Notes under the pieces: generated by a model | Database searches by the model: none | The model's input: only the letters and a program-made list of their open reading frames with translations | What the model was told of the DNA's origin: nothing | NCBI RefSeq assembly: GCF_002694385.1 | Contig: NZ_NZMB01000012.1 | Span: 439,175 to 496,148 of the forward strand | Direction: 5' to 3' | Length of the DNA: 56,974 bases | Origin: Sneathiella sp. | GTDB taxonomy: Bacteria > Pseudomonadota > Alphaproteobacteria > Sneathiellales > Sneathiellaceae | Position numbers and translations under genes: made by a program | Shown here: positions 43,363-52,309 of the stretch, piece by piece | How positions within the stretch are numbered: the first letter of the stretch is position 1 | Layout: every line of letters starts with the position of its first letter

Positions 43363-44277
43363 TTATGGCGAAACACCGCCTGCATCCGTGTCGGCGATGA
43401 ACTCCGCCGGAACCACGCGGTTCATGGCGTTGCTGCGCTGCTGATAGGCGGCGCTCGCGGCTTCGGCGCTGATTGCCGGACTACCGGGCGCGGCGGGCGG
43501 CTGGGCGCGGAAACTCTGGAAGACCGCATGAAGCTGCTCTTCCGTCAATTCCGGCGTTTTGGCCTGTTCAACCTGTTGCAGGATAAGCGGCTTCTGCCCC
43601 CGCCATTCAAGCCCGCCTGGCATATCATGGGCGGCGGCTTCCGTTGCTGCAAGGCCTGCGGTCGCCGGGGGCATCGCCCTTTCGGGCGCTTTCAGAGATG
43701 CGGGAGGGGCAAAAGGGGCAATCAGGGAAGGGGTGGTCCCATCCGCTGTCGACATCAGGGCAGGCGTCACGGCGCCACCGGCAAGGGAGTTTCCGGTCAT
43801 GTCGGCAGGCAGGGCGACGACCGTATTCTCAACAGGGGCATTTGTCGCAGGCGTATCGGCGATCAACACGTCGCTTTCGCCCTCCGGCGCGGTTTCGTCC
43901 TCTCCGGAAAAGAAGGCGACAACATGTTCCCCGACATCGAGGCCGGTGGCCTCTTCAATGGCGGAGTTGACAAGCGAGGCGGCAAAGCCGATCGCGCCGC
44001 CGTAAAGAGTGCCGCCGATCATGCGCGATCCGGGGCTGATCTCATCCCCGGTGAGTTCCCGGTACAGGGTTGAAAGACCGGGAATATGTTGCAGCGGATT
44101 AATGATATCGAGGAAGTCGGCAAATCCGAACCCATCTTCGCCAAAGCCGTCTTTACCGGCCACCGTCTCCCCCTTCGCGGCCCCGGATTCTTCCGGCACA
44201 TAGCGCGCAAAGGAATCGCCCATCAGCGCACGGCCGAGATAGGCATAGGGGTCATGGGTTATGGCATCTGTATACAT
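43363..44277 (-). CDS. Hypothetical alphaproteobacterial protein, Ala/Glu-rich
   Basis: I cannot assign a function. The 304-residue protein starts MYTDAITHDPYAYLGRALMG and has a conserved-looking central block FLDIINPLQHIPGLSTLYRE then LTGDEISPGSRMIGGTLYGG and AIGFAASLVNSAIEEATG, about residues 50-110. That block has a short hydrophobic stretch that could insert in a membrane. The rest, residues 120-304, is low-complexity, rich in Ala, Pro and Glu. GGAGGAG-like sequence precedes the ATG. It is flanked by an L,D-transpeptidase gene and ribA, which give little guidance. Confidence 0.7.
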   Translation of the reverse strand: MYTDAITHDPYAYLGRALMGDSFARYVPEESGAAKGETVAGKDGFGEDGFGFADFLDIINPLQHIPGLSTLYRELTGDEISPGSRMIGGTLYGGAIGFAASLVNSAIEEATGLDVGEHVVAFFSGEDETAPEGESDVLIADTPATNAPVENTVVALPADMTGNSLAGGAVTPALMSTADGTTPSLIAPFAPPASLKAPERAMPPATAGLAATEAAAHDMPGGLEWRGQKPLILQQVEQAKTPELTEEQLHAVFQSFRAQPPAAPGSPAISAEAASAAYQQRSNAMNRVVPAEFIADTDAGGVSP

Positions 44278-44361
44278 ATCACTCTCCTCCCGCCTGTCTA
44301 TGCAAGGAGGATGCCAGCCAGATTGCCGATTTTCCGGGACGGGCAGAACCGATAGAGAGAA

Positions 44362-44384
44362 GGGGCGGCAAAAACTGCCGTCCC
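44362..44384 (-). terminator. Candidate terminator after ribA
   Basis: On the minus strand GGGACGGCA and TGCCGCCCC pair over 9 positions with one wobble around GTTTT, then TTCTCTCT follows. It starts 13 bases past the ribA stop. The T-rich tail is weak, so function is uncertain. Confidence 0.45.
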
Positions 44385-44396
44385 GCGCGCGTCGCC

Positions 44397-45518
44397 TTAC
44401 AAATAATGCCCACTTCGCTTTTTCTTGGTAAGCAGATACAGCTCGTTATGGGTGTTGGACGGGAATTTATGCGCGACGCGCTCCGTCACCTCGATGCCCT
44501 GCCGTTCCAGCCCCTCGACCTTTTCCGGATTGTTGGTCATGAGGCGGATCTTGGTGATGCCAAGTTGTTTCAGCATCTCCGCCGCCGGGTGAAAAATCCG
44601 TTCATCCGCATCAAAGCCGAGCCGTTCATTGGCGTCAATGGTATCAAATCCCTGTTCCTGCAGCTTGTAGGCGCGCAGCTTGTTGATCAGCCCGATGCCG
44701 CGGCCTTCCTGCGCCAGATAGAGGAGAACGCCGCCGCCTTCATCCCCGAGCGCTTTAAGCGCGCCGCGAAGCTGCTCCCCGCAGTCGCATTTGAGGGAGC
44801 CGAGAAGATCGCCGGTGAAACATTCCGAATGCAGGCGGGCAAGCACAGGCGAGCGGCGATCAGGGTCGCCAACAACAATCGCCAGATGCTCGATCCCGCC
44901 ATCCTGCGGGCGGAAGGCATGAAAGGTTGTATTCTCGGAGGCCTGAAGCGGGACTTTGGCCGAGGCGACTTTTTTAAGCCGAAGGGCCGCCGTTTCCTCA
45001 AAGGACAGGATATCCTCGATATCAATAACGATCAGACCATGATCTTCGGCCAGTCCCGCCACCTGTTGCAGATCGAGCGGGGCCGCCAGGACGGACGGCA
45101 GCAGGCGCGAAAGCTTGGCGAGCTTGACGGCGGCGGAATAACTGGGCGGCAGGGGACCCTTGAGCCGCGTAAAAGGGCCGCGCAGCGGCTGGTCCAGATC
45201 ATAGACCGCATCGGCAAGCCCGCGCATCATCGGCGCATCCATCCAGTCATCTATGCGGATAGACACAGCGTCATCGCCGGTCGGCAGGATATGCAGCACA
45301 TTGGCGCGATGGGCCGTCAGCACGAGGACGGGGGTCTCCCCGCTGCGGGCGCCAAGGGCGGACAGCTCGGGATCATAGGCCATTTCAGTCGCGAGAATGA
45401 GCGCGGCCTCCTTGTCTCCCCGGACAATGAGGCTCAAGCCCCGGCGTAAATCCGCAAGCGCGCGGTCAACCGCGCGCAGCCGTCCAAGATCTGTTTCGTC
45501 GTTTTTATTCCTGGTCAT
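44397..45518 (-). CDS. ribA: GTP cyclohydrolase II with degenerate DHBP synthase-like N-terminal domain
   Basis: RibA converts GTP to the first intermediate of riboflavin synthesis. The C-terminal half (about 190-373) has all cyclohydrolase II marks: the zinc cysteines in SECFTGDLLGSLKCDCGEQL (C-x10-C-x-C), AQEGRGIGLINKLRAY with the catalytic Arg region, and RLMTNNPEKVEGL. The N-terminal half resembles a DHBP synthase fold (RAVDRALADLRRGLSLIV) but lacks the acidic DxEDRENEGD metal site, so it is probably inactive. ATG 45518 is chosen over a longer frame from 45539. It faces an orphan response regulator across 286 bases. Confidence 0.9.
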   Translation of the reverse strand: MTRNKNDETDLGRLRAVDRALADLRRGLSLIVRGDKEAALILATEMAYDPELSALGARSGETPVLVLTAHRANVLHILPTGDDAVSIRIDDWMDAPMMRGLADAVYDLDQPLRGPFTRLKGPLPPSYSAAVKLAKLSRLLPSVLAAPLDLQQVAGLAEDHGLIVIDIEDILSFEETAALRLKKVASAKVPLQASENTTFHAFRPQDGGIEHLAIVVGDPDRRSPVLARLHSECFTGDLLGSLKCDCGEQLRGALKALGDEGGGVLLYLAQEGRGIGLINKLRAYKLQEQGFDTIDANERLGFDADERIFHPAAEMLKQLGITKIRLMTNNPEKVEGLERQGIEVTERVAHKFPSNTHNELYLLTKKKRSGHYL

Positions 45519-45804
45519 TGTGCCTGAACCCGGTGCCAATGGAAGAATTGGTGAGTTGGTGAGAGAGTATTAGCAGGACGGAGCCGCTCGCCGCAAATGT
45601 TAAGTTATAACAATATCTGTTGCAGGCCGGATTTTCCGGCTTGTTGTGACAGGGGCTATGCTGCGGGATTTATGAATTTCCCATCACGTAACTGTGAAAA
45701 AGCATTGTTCCAAGGCGTTATTGCCCTTGAATATCCCGTCATGCTACCAATTTTTTAACAGAACGGGTGAAAAGCCCTGTAAGTTCATAACGGGAAGGAA
45801 GCCG

Positions 45805-46506
45805 ATGACGGGGGCCAAGAAAATACTTCTGGTGGATGATGATGCCGCCCTGCGGGAGACGCTGGCAGAGCAGCTGGATCTGCATCAGGAATTTGACATC
45901 AGCCAGGCGGGCACGGCGGCCGAGGCGATGGCCAGCATCAAGGACGCCCATTTTGACCTGATCCTGCTGGATGTGGGCCTGCCGGATATGGACGGGCGGG
46001 AAGCCTGCAAGCTGATCCGCAAGGGCGGTAACCGGACGCCGGTCATCATGCTGACGGCGCAGGACAGCGATGCTGACCAGATTCTCGGCCTTGAGGCGGG
46101 CGCCAATGATTATGTGGCCAAGCCGTTCCGTATTGGCGTTCTGCTGGCGCGATTGCGATCCCACCTCCGCCAGCATGAGCAGAGCGAGGACGCCGTTTTC
46201 ACCATCGGGCCCTATAGCTTCCGCCCGGCGTCCAAGCTGATGCTGCACAAGGAGACAAACCAGAAAGTGCGGCTGACGGAGAAGGAAACCTCCATCCTTA
46301 AATATCTCTATCGCGCCGGAAACAAGGTGGTGACGCGGGATATCCTGCTGAATGAGGTGTGGGGCTATAACGCCGGGGTCACGACCCATACGCTGGAAAC
46401 CCATATCTATCGCCTGCGCCAGAAGATTGAGAAGGAACCCTCTGCGGCGACGATCCTGATTACGGAGCCTGGCGGATATCGCCTTGCCCCGGACGGGGCG
46501 GGCTAA
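45805..46506 (+). CDS. OmpR-family response regulator (orphan)
   Basis: The 233-residue protein has the receiver domain first (KKILLVDDDAALRETLAEQL with the acidic pocket near 11-13, LILLDVGLPDMDG with the phosphoacceptor Asp near 56, MLTAQD Thr and NDYVAKPF Lys) and a winged-helix domain after 125 (RLTEKETSILKYLYRAGNKV, HIYRLRQKIE and GGYRLAP). The start is ATG 45805 with GGGAAGGAAG upstream; the frame back to 45694 is not family sequence. No histidine kinase lies beside it, so the partner is elsewhere. It overlaps folC by 4 bases, tail to tail. Confidence 0.92.
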   Translation: MTGAKKILLVDDDAALRETLAEQLDLHQEFDISQAGTAAEAMASIKDAHFDLILLDVGLPDMDGREACKLIRKGGNRTPVIMLTAQDSDADQILGLEAGANDYVAKPFRIGVLLARLRSHLRQHEQSEDAVFTIGPYSFRPASKLMLHKETNQKVRLTEKETSILKYLYRAGNKVVTRDILLNEVWGYNAGVTTHTLETHIYRLRQKIEKEPSAATILITEPGGYRLAPDGAG

Positions 46507-47804
46507 CCGTTTTCCCGCAAGACCTGCCCGGCGAGATAAAGGCTGCCGGTGATCAGCAGGCGGCAGGGCGCGCGCCTCAGATCATCTTGCAGCGCCGTCA
46601 TCGCCGCCATGAGGGAAGGCATTGCCGCCGCGTCGATCCCGCCCGTGCGGGCAAGCGTGGCCAGCTCCTCTGCCGAGGTGGCGTTCGCTTCGCCGGGAAT
46701 GGCGATGCAGCATCCCCGCGCGATCACGGGGGAAAGATTTCTGAAAAAGGATGTCTGATCCTTCGTTTTCAGCATCCCGGCCACCATAAAGGTGGGCTTT
46801 CTGTCTTTTTGGTTCCACTCATCGAAGCTGGCGGCGATTTCCGCTGCGGCGGCGGGATTATGGCCGCCATCGAGCCAGACTTCCACATGATCGGGCAGGC
46901 TGTTCATCAGGGGCCCGCGCGTCAGGCGTTGCATCCGGCCCGGCCACTCGACCCGTCGAAGCCCTTCGGCAATGGCAGCATCAGAGACGGTAAACCCTTT
47001 TAACCGATCGAGGCAGGCGATGGCCGTCCCGGCATTGGCAATCTGGTGACGCCCGTTAAGGGCGGGCAGGGGAAAGGTCCGAACGCCGCCCTCATTGCGG
47101 TAGCGCCAGCCCTCCTCCATGGGGTCCGCGAACCAGTCCCGGCCATATATATATGTGGGGGAGGCCAGCGTTCCTGCCGTTTTTTCCAGTACCTCACGGG
47201 CAATAGAGACTTGCGGACCAATCACGACCGGTACATTTTTCTTTATGATACCGGCTTTTTCCCCGGCGATACCGGCAAGATCGGTGCCGAGAAAATCCGC
47301 ATGATCCTGGGAAATGGGCGTGATGGCCGTGAGGGCGGGGCGTGCCACCACATTGGTGGCATCAAAGCGTCCGCCAAGCCCGGTTTCCAGCAGCAGGATA
47401 TCGCCCTTTGTCTCGGCGAAGGCCTTGAAGGCGGCGATGGTGGTGATTTCGAAATAGGTGATGGGCGTGTCGCCATTGGCCGTTTCACACTCGGCCAAGA
47501 ACCGGCTGAGCTCCTCCTCCGCAATAATGTTACCGGCGAGGCGGATCCGCTCGGCAAAGCGGACGAGATGGGGGGAAGTGTAGACATGCACGCGGTAGCC
47601 GGCCGCCTCCAGCATCGCCCGGAGATAGGCAAGCAACGAGCCCTTGCCATTTGTGCCCGCCACATGGATAACGGGCGGCAGGCGAAGATGCGGATGATCC
47701 AGCTTTGCCAGTAGCGGCATCATCCGGTCCAGCGTCAGATCAATAATCTTCGGATGCAGCGACATCATCCGCGTGAGGATGCGGTCGCTCTCATTTTCCG
47801 TCAT
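46503..47804 (-). CDS. folC: Bifunctional folylpolyglutamate synthase/dihydrofolate synthase
   Basis: FolC makes dihydrofolate from dihydropteroate and then adds glutamates. The 433-residue Mur-ligase-fold protein has VIHVAGTNGKGSLLAYLRAM (P-loop near 46-65), GLGGRFDATNVV near 140, ITPISQDHADFLGTDL near 160, and VWLDGGHNPAAAAEIAAS near 310. It is 13 bases after accD, the last gene of the accD-folC pair conserved in alphaproteobacteria. Confidence 0.95.
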   Translation of the reverse strand: MTENESDRILTRMMSLHPKIIDLTLDRMMPLLAKLDHPHLRLPPVIHVAGTNGKGSLLAYLRAMLEAAGYRVHVYTSPHLVRFAERIRLAGNIIAEEELSRFLAECETANGDTPITYFEITTIAAFKAFAETKGDILLLETGLGGRFDATNVVARPALTAITPISQDHADFLGTDLAGIAGEKAGIIKKNVPVVIGPQVSIAREVLEKTAGTLASPTYIYGRDWFADPMEEGWRYRNEGGVRTFPLPALNGRHQIANAGTAIACLDRLKGFTVSDAAIAEGLRRVEWPGRMQRLTRGPLMNSLPDHVEVWLDGGHNPAAAAEIAASFDEWNQKDRKPTFMVAGMLKTKDQTSFFRNLSPVIARGCCIAIPGEANATSAEELATLARTGGIDAAAMPSLMAAMTALQDDLRRAPCRLLITGSLYLAGQVLRENG

Positions 47805-47817
47805 GCGGGAAAGGTCT

Positions 47818-48774
47818 CTATTTGCTGTCCCCGGATGCAGGCTGGGCGGATCCGCCCTTTATGTCGGAGACTTTTTCCGTCGCTGCCTTTTTGCCATTTC
47901 CCTTTGTTGTTGCGGGCGGCAGTTTCAGCGTGCTGGCGAGCAGATCGACCAGCCGGGCAAGAGTATCGCGCATCTCCCGGCGATGGACAACCATGTCCAG
48001 CATCCCGTGATCGAGCAGGAATTCCGCCCGCTGAAAGCCTTCGGGCAGGGTTTCGCGGATCGTTTCCTCAATCACCCGCGGCCCCGCAAAACAAATAAGC
48101 GCGCCCGGTTCGGCAATCTGGATATCACCCAGCATGGCGTAGGACGCCGTGACGCCGCCGGTCGTCGGATCGGTCAGGACAACGATGAAGGGCAGGCGAT
48201 GTTCCTTAAGGCGTTGCACGGCAACGGTTGTCCGTGGCATCTGCATGAGGGAGAGAATACCCTCCTGCATCCGGGCGCCGCCTGCCGCGGAAAACAGGAT
48301 AAGCGGCGCTTTTTGCAGGATGGCGAGCTTGGAGGCCGCGACGATGGCCTCCCCCACAGCGAGGCCGAGCGATCCCCCCATGAAATCGAAATTCTGCACC
48401 GCGATGACGGCGGCATTGCCCTTCAGCTTACCATGGGCGACTTTCATGGCGTCTTTATCGCCCGTCTTGTGGCGGGCTTCTTTCAGACGGTCCGTATAGC
48501 GCTTGGAATCGCGGAATTTCAGCGGGTCAAGCGGCACTTCCGGAAGTTCGATCTGGTCATATTTGCCGTCATCGAACAGCGCATCAAAACGTTCCTTCGG
48601 CGAGACGCGCATATGATAGTCGCAATGGGTGCAGACATTCTGATTGGCCACAAGGTCGCTATGGAAAATCATCTGGCCGCAATCCGGGCATTTGACCCAG
48701 AGATTGTCGGGCGTTTCCTGTTTCGTCGTCAATTGCCGGAATTTCGGCAGGACCTTGTTCGTCAACCAGTTCAT
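47818..48774 (-). CDS. accD: Acetyl-CoA carboxylase carboxyltransferase subunit beta
   Basis: AccD, with AccA, transfers the carboxyl from biotin to acetyl-CoA to form malonyl-CoA. The 318-residue protein has the N-terminal four-Cys zinc ribbon ([20 protein letters not shown] then THCDYH) near residues 26-48, [17 protein letters not shown] near 135, and the carboxyltransferase core with [20 protein letters not shown]. The C-terminal 35 residues are Lys-rich and variable. It lies 12 bases after trpA. Confidence 0.96.
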   Translation of the reverse strand: MNWLTNKVLPKFRQLTTKQETPDNLWVKCPDCGQMIFHSDLVANQNVCTHCDYHMRVSPKERFDALFDDGKYDQIELPEVPLDPLKFRDSKRYTDRLKEARHKTGDKDAMKVAHGKLKGNAAVIAVQNFDFMGGSLGLAVGEAIVAASKLAILQKAPLILFSAAGGARMQEGILSLMQMPRTTVAVQRLKEHRLPFIVVLTDPTTGGVTASYAMLGDIQIAEPGALICFAGPRVIEETIRETLPEGFQRAEFLLDHGMLDMVVHRREMRDTLARLVDLLASTLKLPPATTKGNGKKAATEKVSDIKGGSAQPASGDSK

Positions 48775-48786
48775 AATCGCGTCCTG

Positions 48787-49605
48787 TTACGTCTTTTTTA
48801 CACTCCGGATGCCCGCGGAAATCTCCCGCGCCAGATCAAGCACCCGTTTTACCGCATCTTTATTGTCGCTGCCAAGGGCGACCTGTTCCACCAGCGCCGT
48901 GCCGACAACGGCGCCATCGGCAATTTTGGCAATCTCCGCGGCCTGCGCCCCTGTCCGGATGCCAAAGCCGACGGCAATCGGCAAGTCCGTCGCCTTGCGG
49001 ATGCGCTGAAGGGCGGTGGCGACATCGGCGGGCTTTGGGGCGGCCGCTCCCGTCGTTCCGGCGATGGAAACATAATAAAGGAAGCCCGAAGAATTGGCGA
49101 GAACCTTGGGAAGGCGTCTGTCGTTTGTCGTCGGGGTCGCCAGGCGGATGAAGTTGAACCCGGCGGCGCGGGCGGGCAGGCATAGCTCGCTGTCCTCCTC
49201 GCTCGGCAGGTCGACAACAATCATCCCGTCAATTCCGGCGGCGCGGGCATCTTTGAGGAAGCGATCCACGCCATAGGAATAAATCGGGTTGTAATAACCC
49301 ATCAGGACAATCGGTGTTTCATCGTCTGTTTTGCGAAATTCCGCAATAAGATCAAGCGTTTTGCGAAGGGTTGTCCCACTCGCAAGGGCCCGCAGGCCCG
49401 CCTGCTGGATCGCCGGACCATCGGCCATTGGATCGGTGAAGGGAAGGCCGACTTCAATGATATCCGCGCCCGCCGCCGGCAGTCCCTTGACAATTTCGAG
49501 GGCACTTTCAAGGTCGGGATCGCCCGCCATGACATAGGTGACAAAGGCGGCGCGGCCTTCGGCTTTCAGCGCACGGAAGCGGCGGTCAATACGTGTTTCG
49601 CTCAC
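48787..49605 (-). CDS. trpA: Tryptophan synthase alpha chain
   Basis: TrpA cleaves indole-3-glycerol phosphate to indole and glyceraldehyde 3-phosphate. The 272-residue TIM barrel has [40 protein letters not shown] with the catalytic Glu near 50, [13 protein letters not shown] near 105, and DLPSEE followed by GTTGAA near 185. Its start overlaps the trpB stop by 4 bases, the usual coupling of these two subunits. Confidence 0.97.
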   Translation of the reverse strand: MSETRIDRRFRALKAEGRAAFVTYVMAGDPDLESALEIVKGLPAAGADIIEVGLPFTDPMADGPAIQQAGLRALASGTTLRKTLDLIAEFRKTDDETPIVLMGYYNPIYSYGVDRFLKDARAAGIDGMIVVDLPSEEDSELCLPARAAGFNFIRLATPTTNDRRLPKVLANSSGFLYYVSIAGTTGAAAPKPADVATALQRIRKATDLPIAVGFGIRTGAQAAEIAKIADGAVVGTALVEQVALGSDNKDAVKRVLDLAREISAGIRSVKKT

Positions 49606-50813
49606 AGATCAACCCCCAATGCGCTGGCAACGGTGAAAATATCCTTATCGCCCCGCCCGGAAAGATTGACGACGATAATGTGGTCTTTCGGCAGGTCCGG
49701 CGCGATTTTTTCAAGATGGGCAAGCGCGTGGGAGGATTCCAGCGCCGGAATGATCCCTTCAAGGCGGCAGCAAAGCTGAAATGCGTCCAATGCCTCCTGA
49801 TCCGTGGCATTCACATATTTGACCCGCCCGACATCATTGAGCCAGGAATGCTCCGGCCCGATGCCGGGATAATCCAACCCGGCGGAGATGGAATGAGCCT
49901 CCAGAATCTGCCCATCGTCATCCTGAAGCAGATAGGTGCGATTACCATGCAGCACGCCCGGCCGCCCGCCTTTCAGCGACGCGGCGTGCTTATCCGTGTC
50001 GATCCCGTGACCCGCGGCCTCCACGCCGATAATCTCGACGCTTTCTTCATCAAGGAAGGGATGGAATAGCCCCATGGCGTTTGATCCGCCGCCGATACAG
50101 GCAAGCAGCGTATCGGGCAGGCGGCCTTCGGCTTCCCTCATCTGGCGGCGGGTTTCCTCGCCGATGATGCATTGAAAATCACGGACAAGCTGCGGATAGG
50201 GGTGCGGCCCGGCCACCGTACCGATGATATAGAAGGTATCGGCGACATTCGTCACCCAGTCGCGCAGCGCTTCATTCATGGCGTCTTTCAACGTGCGCGC
50301 GCCGGATTTGACGGGGATAACCTCCGCCCCCAGCAGCTTCATGCGGAAGACATTGGGTTTCTGCCGTTCGATATCCGTCTCGCCCATATAAATTGCGCAT
50401 TTGAGACCGAAGCGCGCGGCGACGGTGGCGGTGGCGACGCCATGCTGCCCCGCGCCGGTTTCCGCAATGATGCGGGTTTTGCCCATGCGGCGGGCGAGCA
50501 GGATCTGCCCCATGCAGTTGTTGATCTTGTGCGCGCCGGTATGGTTGAGGTCCTCGCGTTTGAGGTAAATCTTCGCCCCGCCATAATGTTCCGTCAGCCG
50601 CTCGGCAAAATAAAGCGGGGATTCGCGGCCGACATAATGCTTCAGCAGGCCGGAAAGCTCCTTTGCAAATTCCGGGTCTTTTTTGGAGGCTTCATAGGCG
50701 GCGTCCAGCTCAAGGATGAGCGGCATCAGCGTTTCGGCGACAAACTGCCCGCCGAAAATGCCGAAATGGCCCGTTTCATCCGGCCCGGTGCGATAGCTGT
50801 TCAAATTTGACAT
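49602..50813 (-). CDS. trpB: Tryptophan synthase beta chain
   Basis: TrpB joins indole and serine to make tryptophan. The 403-residue protein has [20 protein letters not shown] with the PLP Lys near residue 93, [20 protein letters not shown], and the phosphate loop [15 protein letters not shown]. Its start is 20 bases after trpF, and it overlaps trpA by 4 bases. Confidence 0.97.
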   Translation of the reverse strand: MSNLNSYRTGPDETGHFGIFGGQFVAETLMPLILELDAAYEASKKDPEFAKELSGLLKHYVGRESPLYFAERLTEHYGGAKIYLKREDLNHTGAHKINNCMGQILLARRMGKTRIIAETGAGQHGVATATVAARFGLKCAIYMGETDIERQKPNVFRMKLLGAEVIPVKSGARTLKDAMNEALRDWVTNVADTFYIIGTVAGPHPYPQLVRDFQCIIGEETRRQMREAEGRLPDTLLACIGGGSNAMGLFHPFLDEESVEIIGVEAAGHGIDTDKHAASLKGGRPGVLHGNRTYLLQDDDGQILEAHSISAGLDYPGIGPEHSWLNDVGRVKYVNATDQEALDAFQLCCRLEGIIPALESSHALAHLEKIAPDLPKDHIIVVNLSGRGDKDIFTVASALGVDL

Positions 50814-50833
50814 GCCTTTTTATGCCTCAAACA

Positions 50834-51493
50834 TCATTCTTCTGTTTCAATTTTTGCGACGGCTTTCAGAAAAGCCTCAATCGCGGCGGGATCCTTGCGT
50901 CCCGGTTCAAATTCCACGCCGGAGGAGGTATCGACAATCCTCGCCTTCGAAATGCGGATGGCGTCAGCAATATTTCCGGCATTCAGACCGCCCGCCAGCA
51001 TCCAGGGTGTTGAAATCCTGATCCCGGCCAGCAATTCCCAATCGAAGGCAAGCCCATTCCCGCCCGGCAAGGCATTTTCCGTGTTTTTAGGCTCTTTTGC
51101 ATCAAACAGCAACATATCCGCAATGCCGTCATAGGACGGAATGGCCTTGAGGGAGGCGGCGCTGTCAATTTTCACCGCCTTGATGACCGGAAGGCCGAAG
51201 CGGGTTTTGATGTCTTTAACCCGCTCCGGGCTTTCACTGCCATGAAGCTGGATCCAGTCGAGGGTCATTTTTTCCAGCACCTCTATAATGTCGGTATCGT
51301 CCGGATCGACGAAAAGTCCGACTTTCTGCGCGGTTCCCGTGGCTCCGGCGGCCAGTTCCGCGGCCTGCTCGGGGCGGATGCTGCGCGGGGAGGGCGGATA
51401 GAAGACAAAGCCGACAAAGGCAGCGCCATGGCGCAGGGCGGCATCAAGGGAGGCGGCGTCATTCAGCCCGCATATTTTGGCAAGGACGGCCAT
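50834..51493 (-). CDS. trpF: Phosphoribosylanthranilate isomerase
   Basis: TrpF performs the Amadori rearrangement of phosphoribosylanthranilate. The 219-residue TIM barrel begins AVLAKICGLNDAASLDAAL with the catalytic Cys near residue 8, then GAAFVGFVFYPPSPRSIRPE near 24-43 and IQLHGSESPERV near 98. ISTPWMLAGGLNAGNIADAI near 165 is the phosphate-binding end with a catalytic Asp replaced by the usual region. It starts at ATG directly after the pyrF stop, so the two are tightly linked. Confidence 0.95.
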   Translation of the reverse strand: MAVLAKICGLNDAASLDAALRHGAAFVGFVFYPPSPRSIRPEQAAELAAGATGTAQKVGLFVDPDDTDIIEVLEKMTLDWIQLHGSESPERVKDIKTRFGLPVIKAVKIDSAASLKAIPSYDGIADMLLFDAKEPKNTENALPGGNGLAFDWELLAGIRISTPWMLAGGLNAGNIADAIRISKARIVDTSSGVEFEPGRKDPAAIEAFLKAVAKIETEE

Positions 51494-52204
51494 TCAGGCG
51501 GCAATGTCCCGGACAATGGCGCGGGCGGCGGCGGCCGGATCATCCGCTGCGGTAATCGGTCGACCGACCACGAGATAGCTGGCCCCGTCCCGGATTGCTT
51601 CGACCGGGGTTTTCACGCGCTTCTGGTCGCCGATATCACTCCCGGCCGGGCGAATGCCCGGAACCACCAGCTTGAAGTCTGGCCCGCAGGCGCGGCGCAG
51701 CGCGGCAATTTCGCGCGGACTGCAAATAACGCCATCGGCGCCATTTTGTTGCGCAAGTTCGGCCAGACGCAGAACCTGTGCCTCTGCGGTATCCGTTACG
51801 CCAATGGCGGTGAGGTCCGCATCATCCATGCTGGTGAGGACAGTAACCGCGAGGATCAGGGGGCGGTGATCGCCAAACTCCGCCGCGGCCTCTGCGGCGG
51901 CGCGGATCATGGCGGGCCCGCCGCTCGCATGGATGGTCATCATGGACGGATTCATCCGCCGGGCGGCGGCGCGCACGCCGCCTGCGACCGTGTTCGGGAT
52001 GTCATGAAATTTAAGATCGAGGAACAGCGGCGTTTCCGCGCCCGCGACGGCCATGACGCCTTCCGGTCCATGGGCGGTGAAAAACTCCTTACCGAGTTTC
52101 AGCCCGCCGGAAATGGCGGCAAGCGTCTGGCCGAGCGCCATCGCCGCCGCCAGATCGGTCGTGTCGATGGCGGTGAAAATGGCATTTTTCGGCGGTTGTC
52201 TCAT
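51494..52204 (-). CDS. pyrF: Orotidine 5'-phosphate decarboxylase
   Basis: PyrF makes UMP from orotidine 5'-phosphate. The 236-residue protein has IFTAIDTTDLAAAMALGQTL at the start with a substrate Asp, ETPLFLDLKFHDIPNTVAGG near 65-84 with the catalytic Lys-x-x-Asp pattern (DLKFHD), and PGIRPAGSDIGDQKRVKTPV near 185-204. ATG 52204 has GAGGG about 8 bases upstream; a start at 52267 would add 21 residues not found in the family. Upstream lies the ornithine cyclodeaminase-family gene, 105 bases away. Confidence 0.95.
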   Translation of the reverse strand: MRQPPKNAIFTAIDTTDLAAAMALGQTLAAISGGLKLGKEFFTAHGPEGVMAVAGAETPLFLDLKFHDIPNTVAGGVRAAARRMNPSMMTIHASGGPAMIRAAAEAAAEFGDHRPLILAVTVLTSMDDADLTAIGVTDTAEAQVLRLAELAQQNGADGVICSPREIAALRRACGPDFKLVVPGIRPAGSDIGDQKRVKTPVEAIRDGASYLVVGRPITAADDPAAAARAIVRDIAA

Positions 52205-52309
52205 GTCCGGACCCTCATCCGCATAGATATAGGCGAAATCTGCCGCGATAATAGAGGCTTTTGCCAAAATGAAAAGCGATAGAGACGCTTTCCTGCCGCA
52301 TTTTTGCGG

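Noticed and set aside
50901-50925. A tRNA T-arm-like GGTTCAAATTCC
   Set aside because: It lies inside trpF coding sequence and no other tRNA arm can be folded around it.
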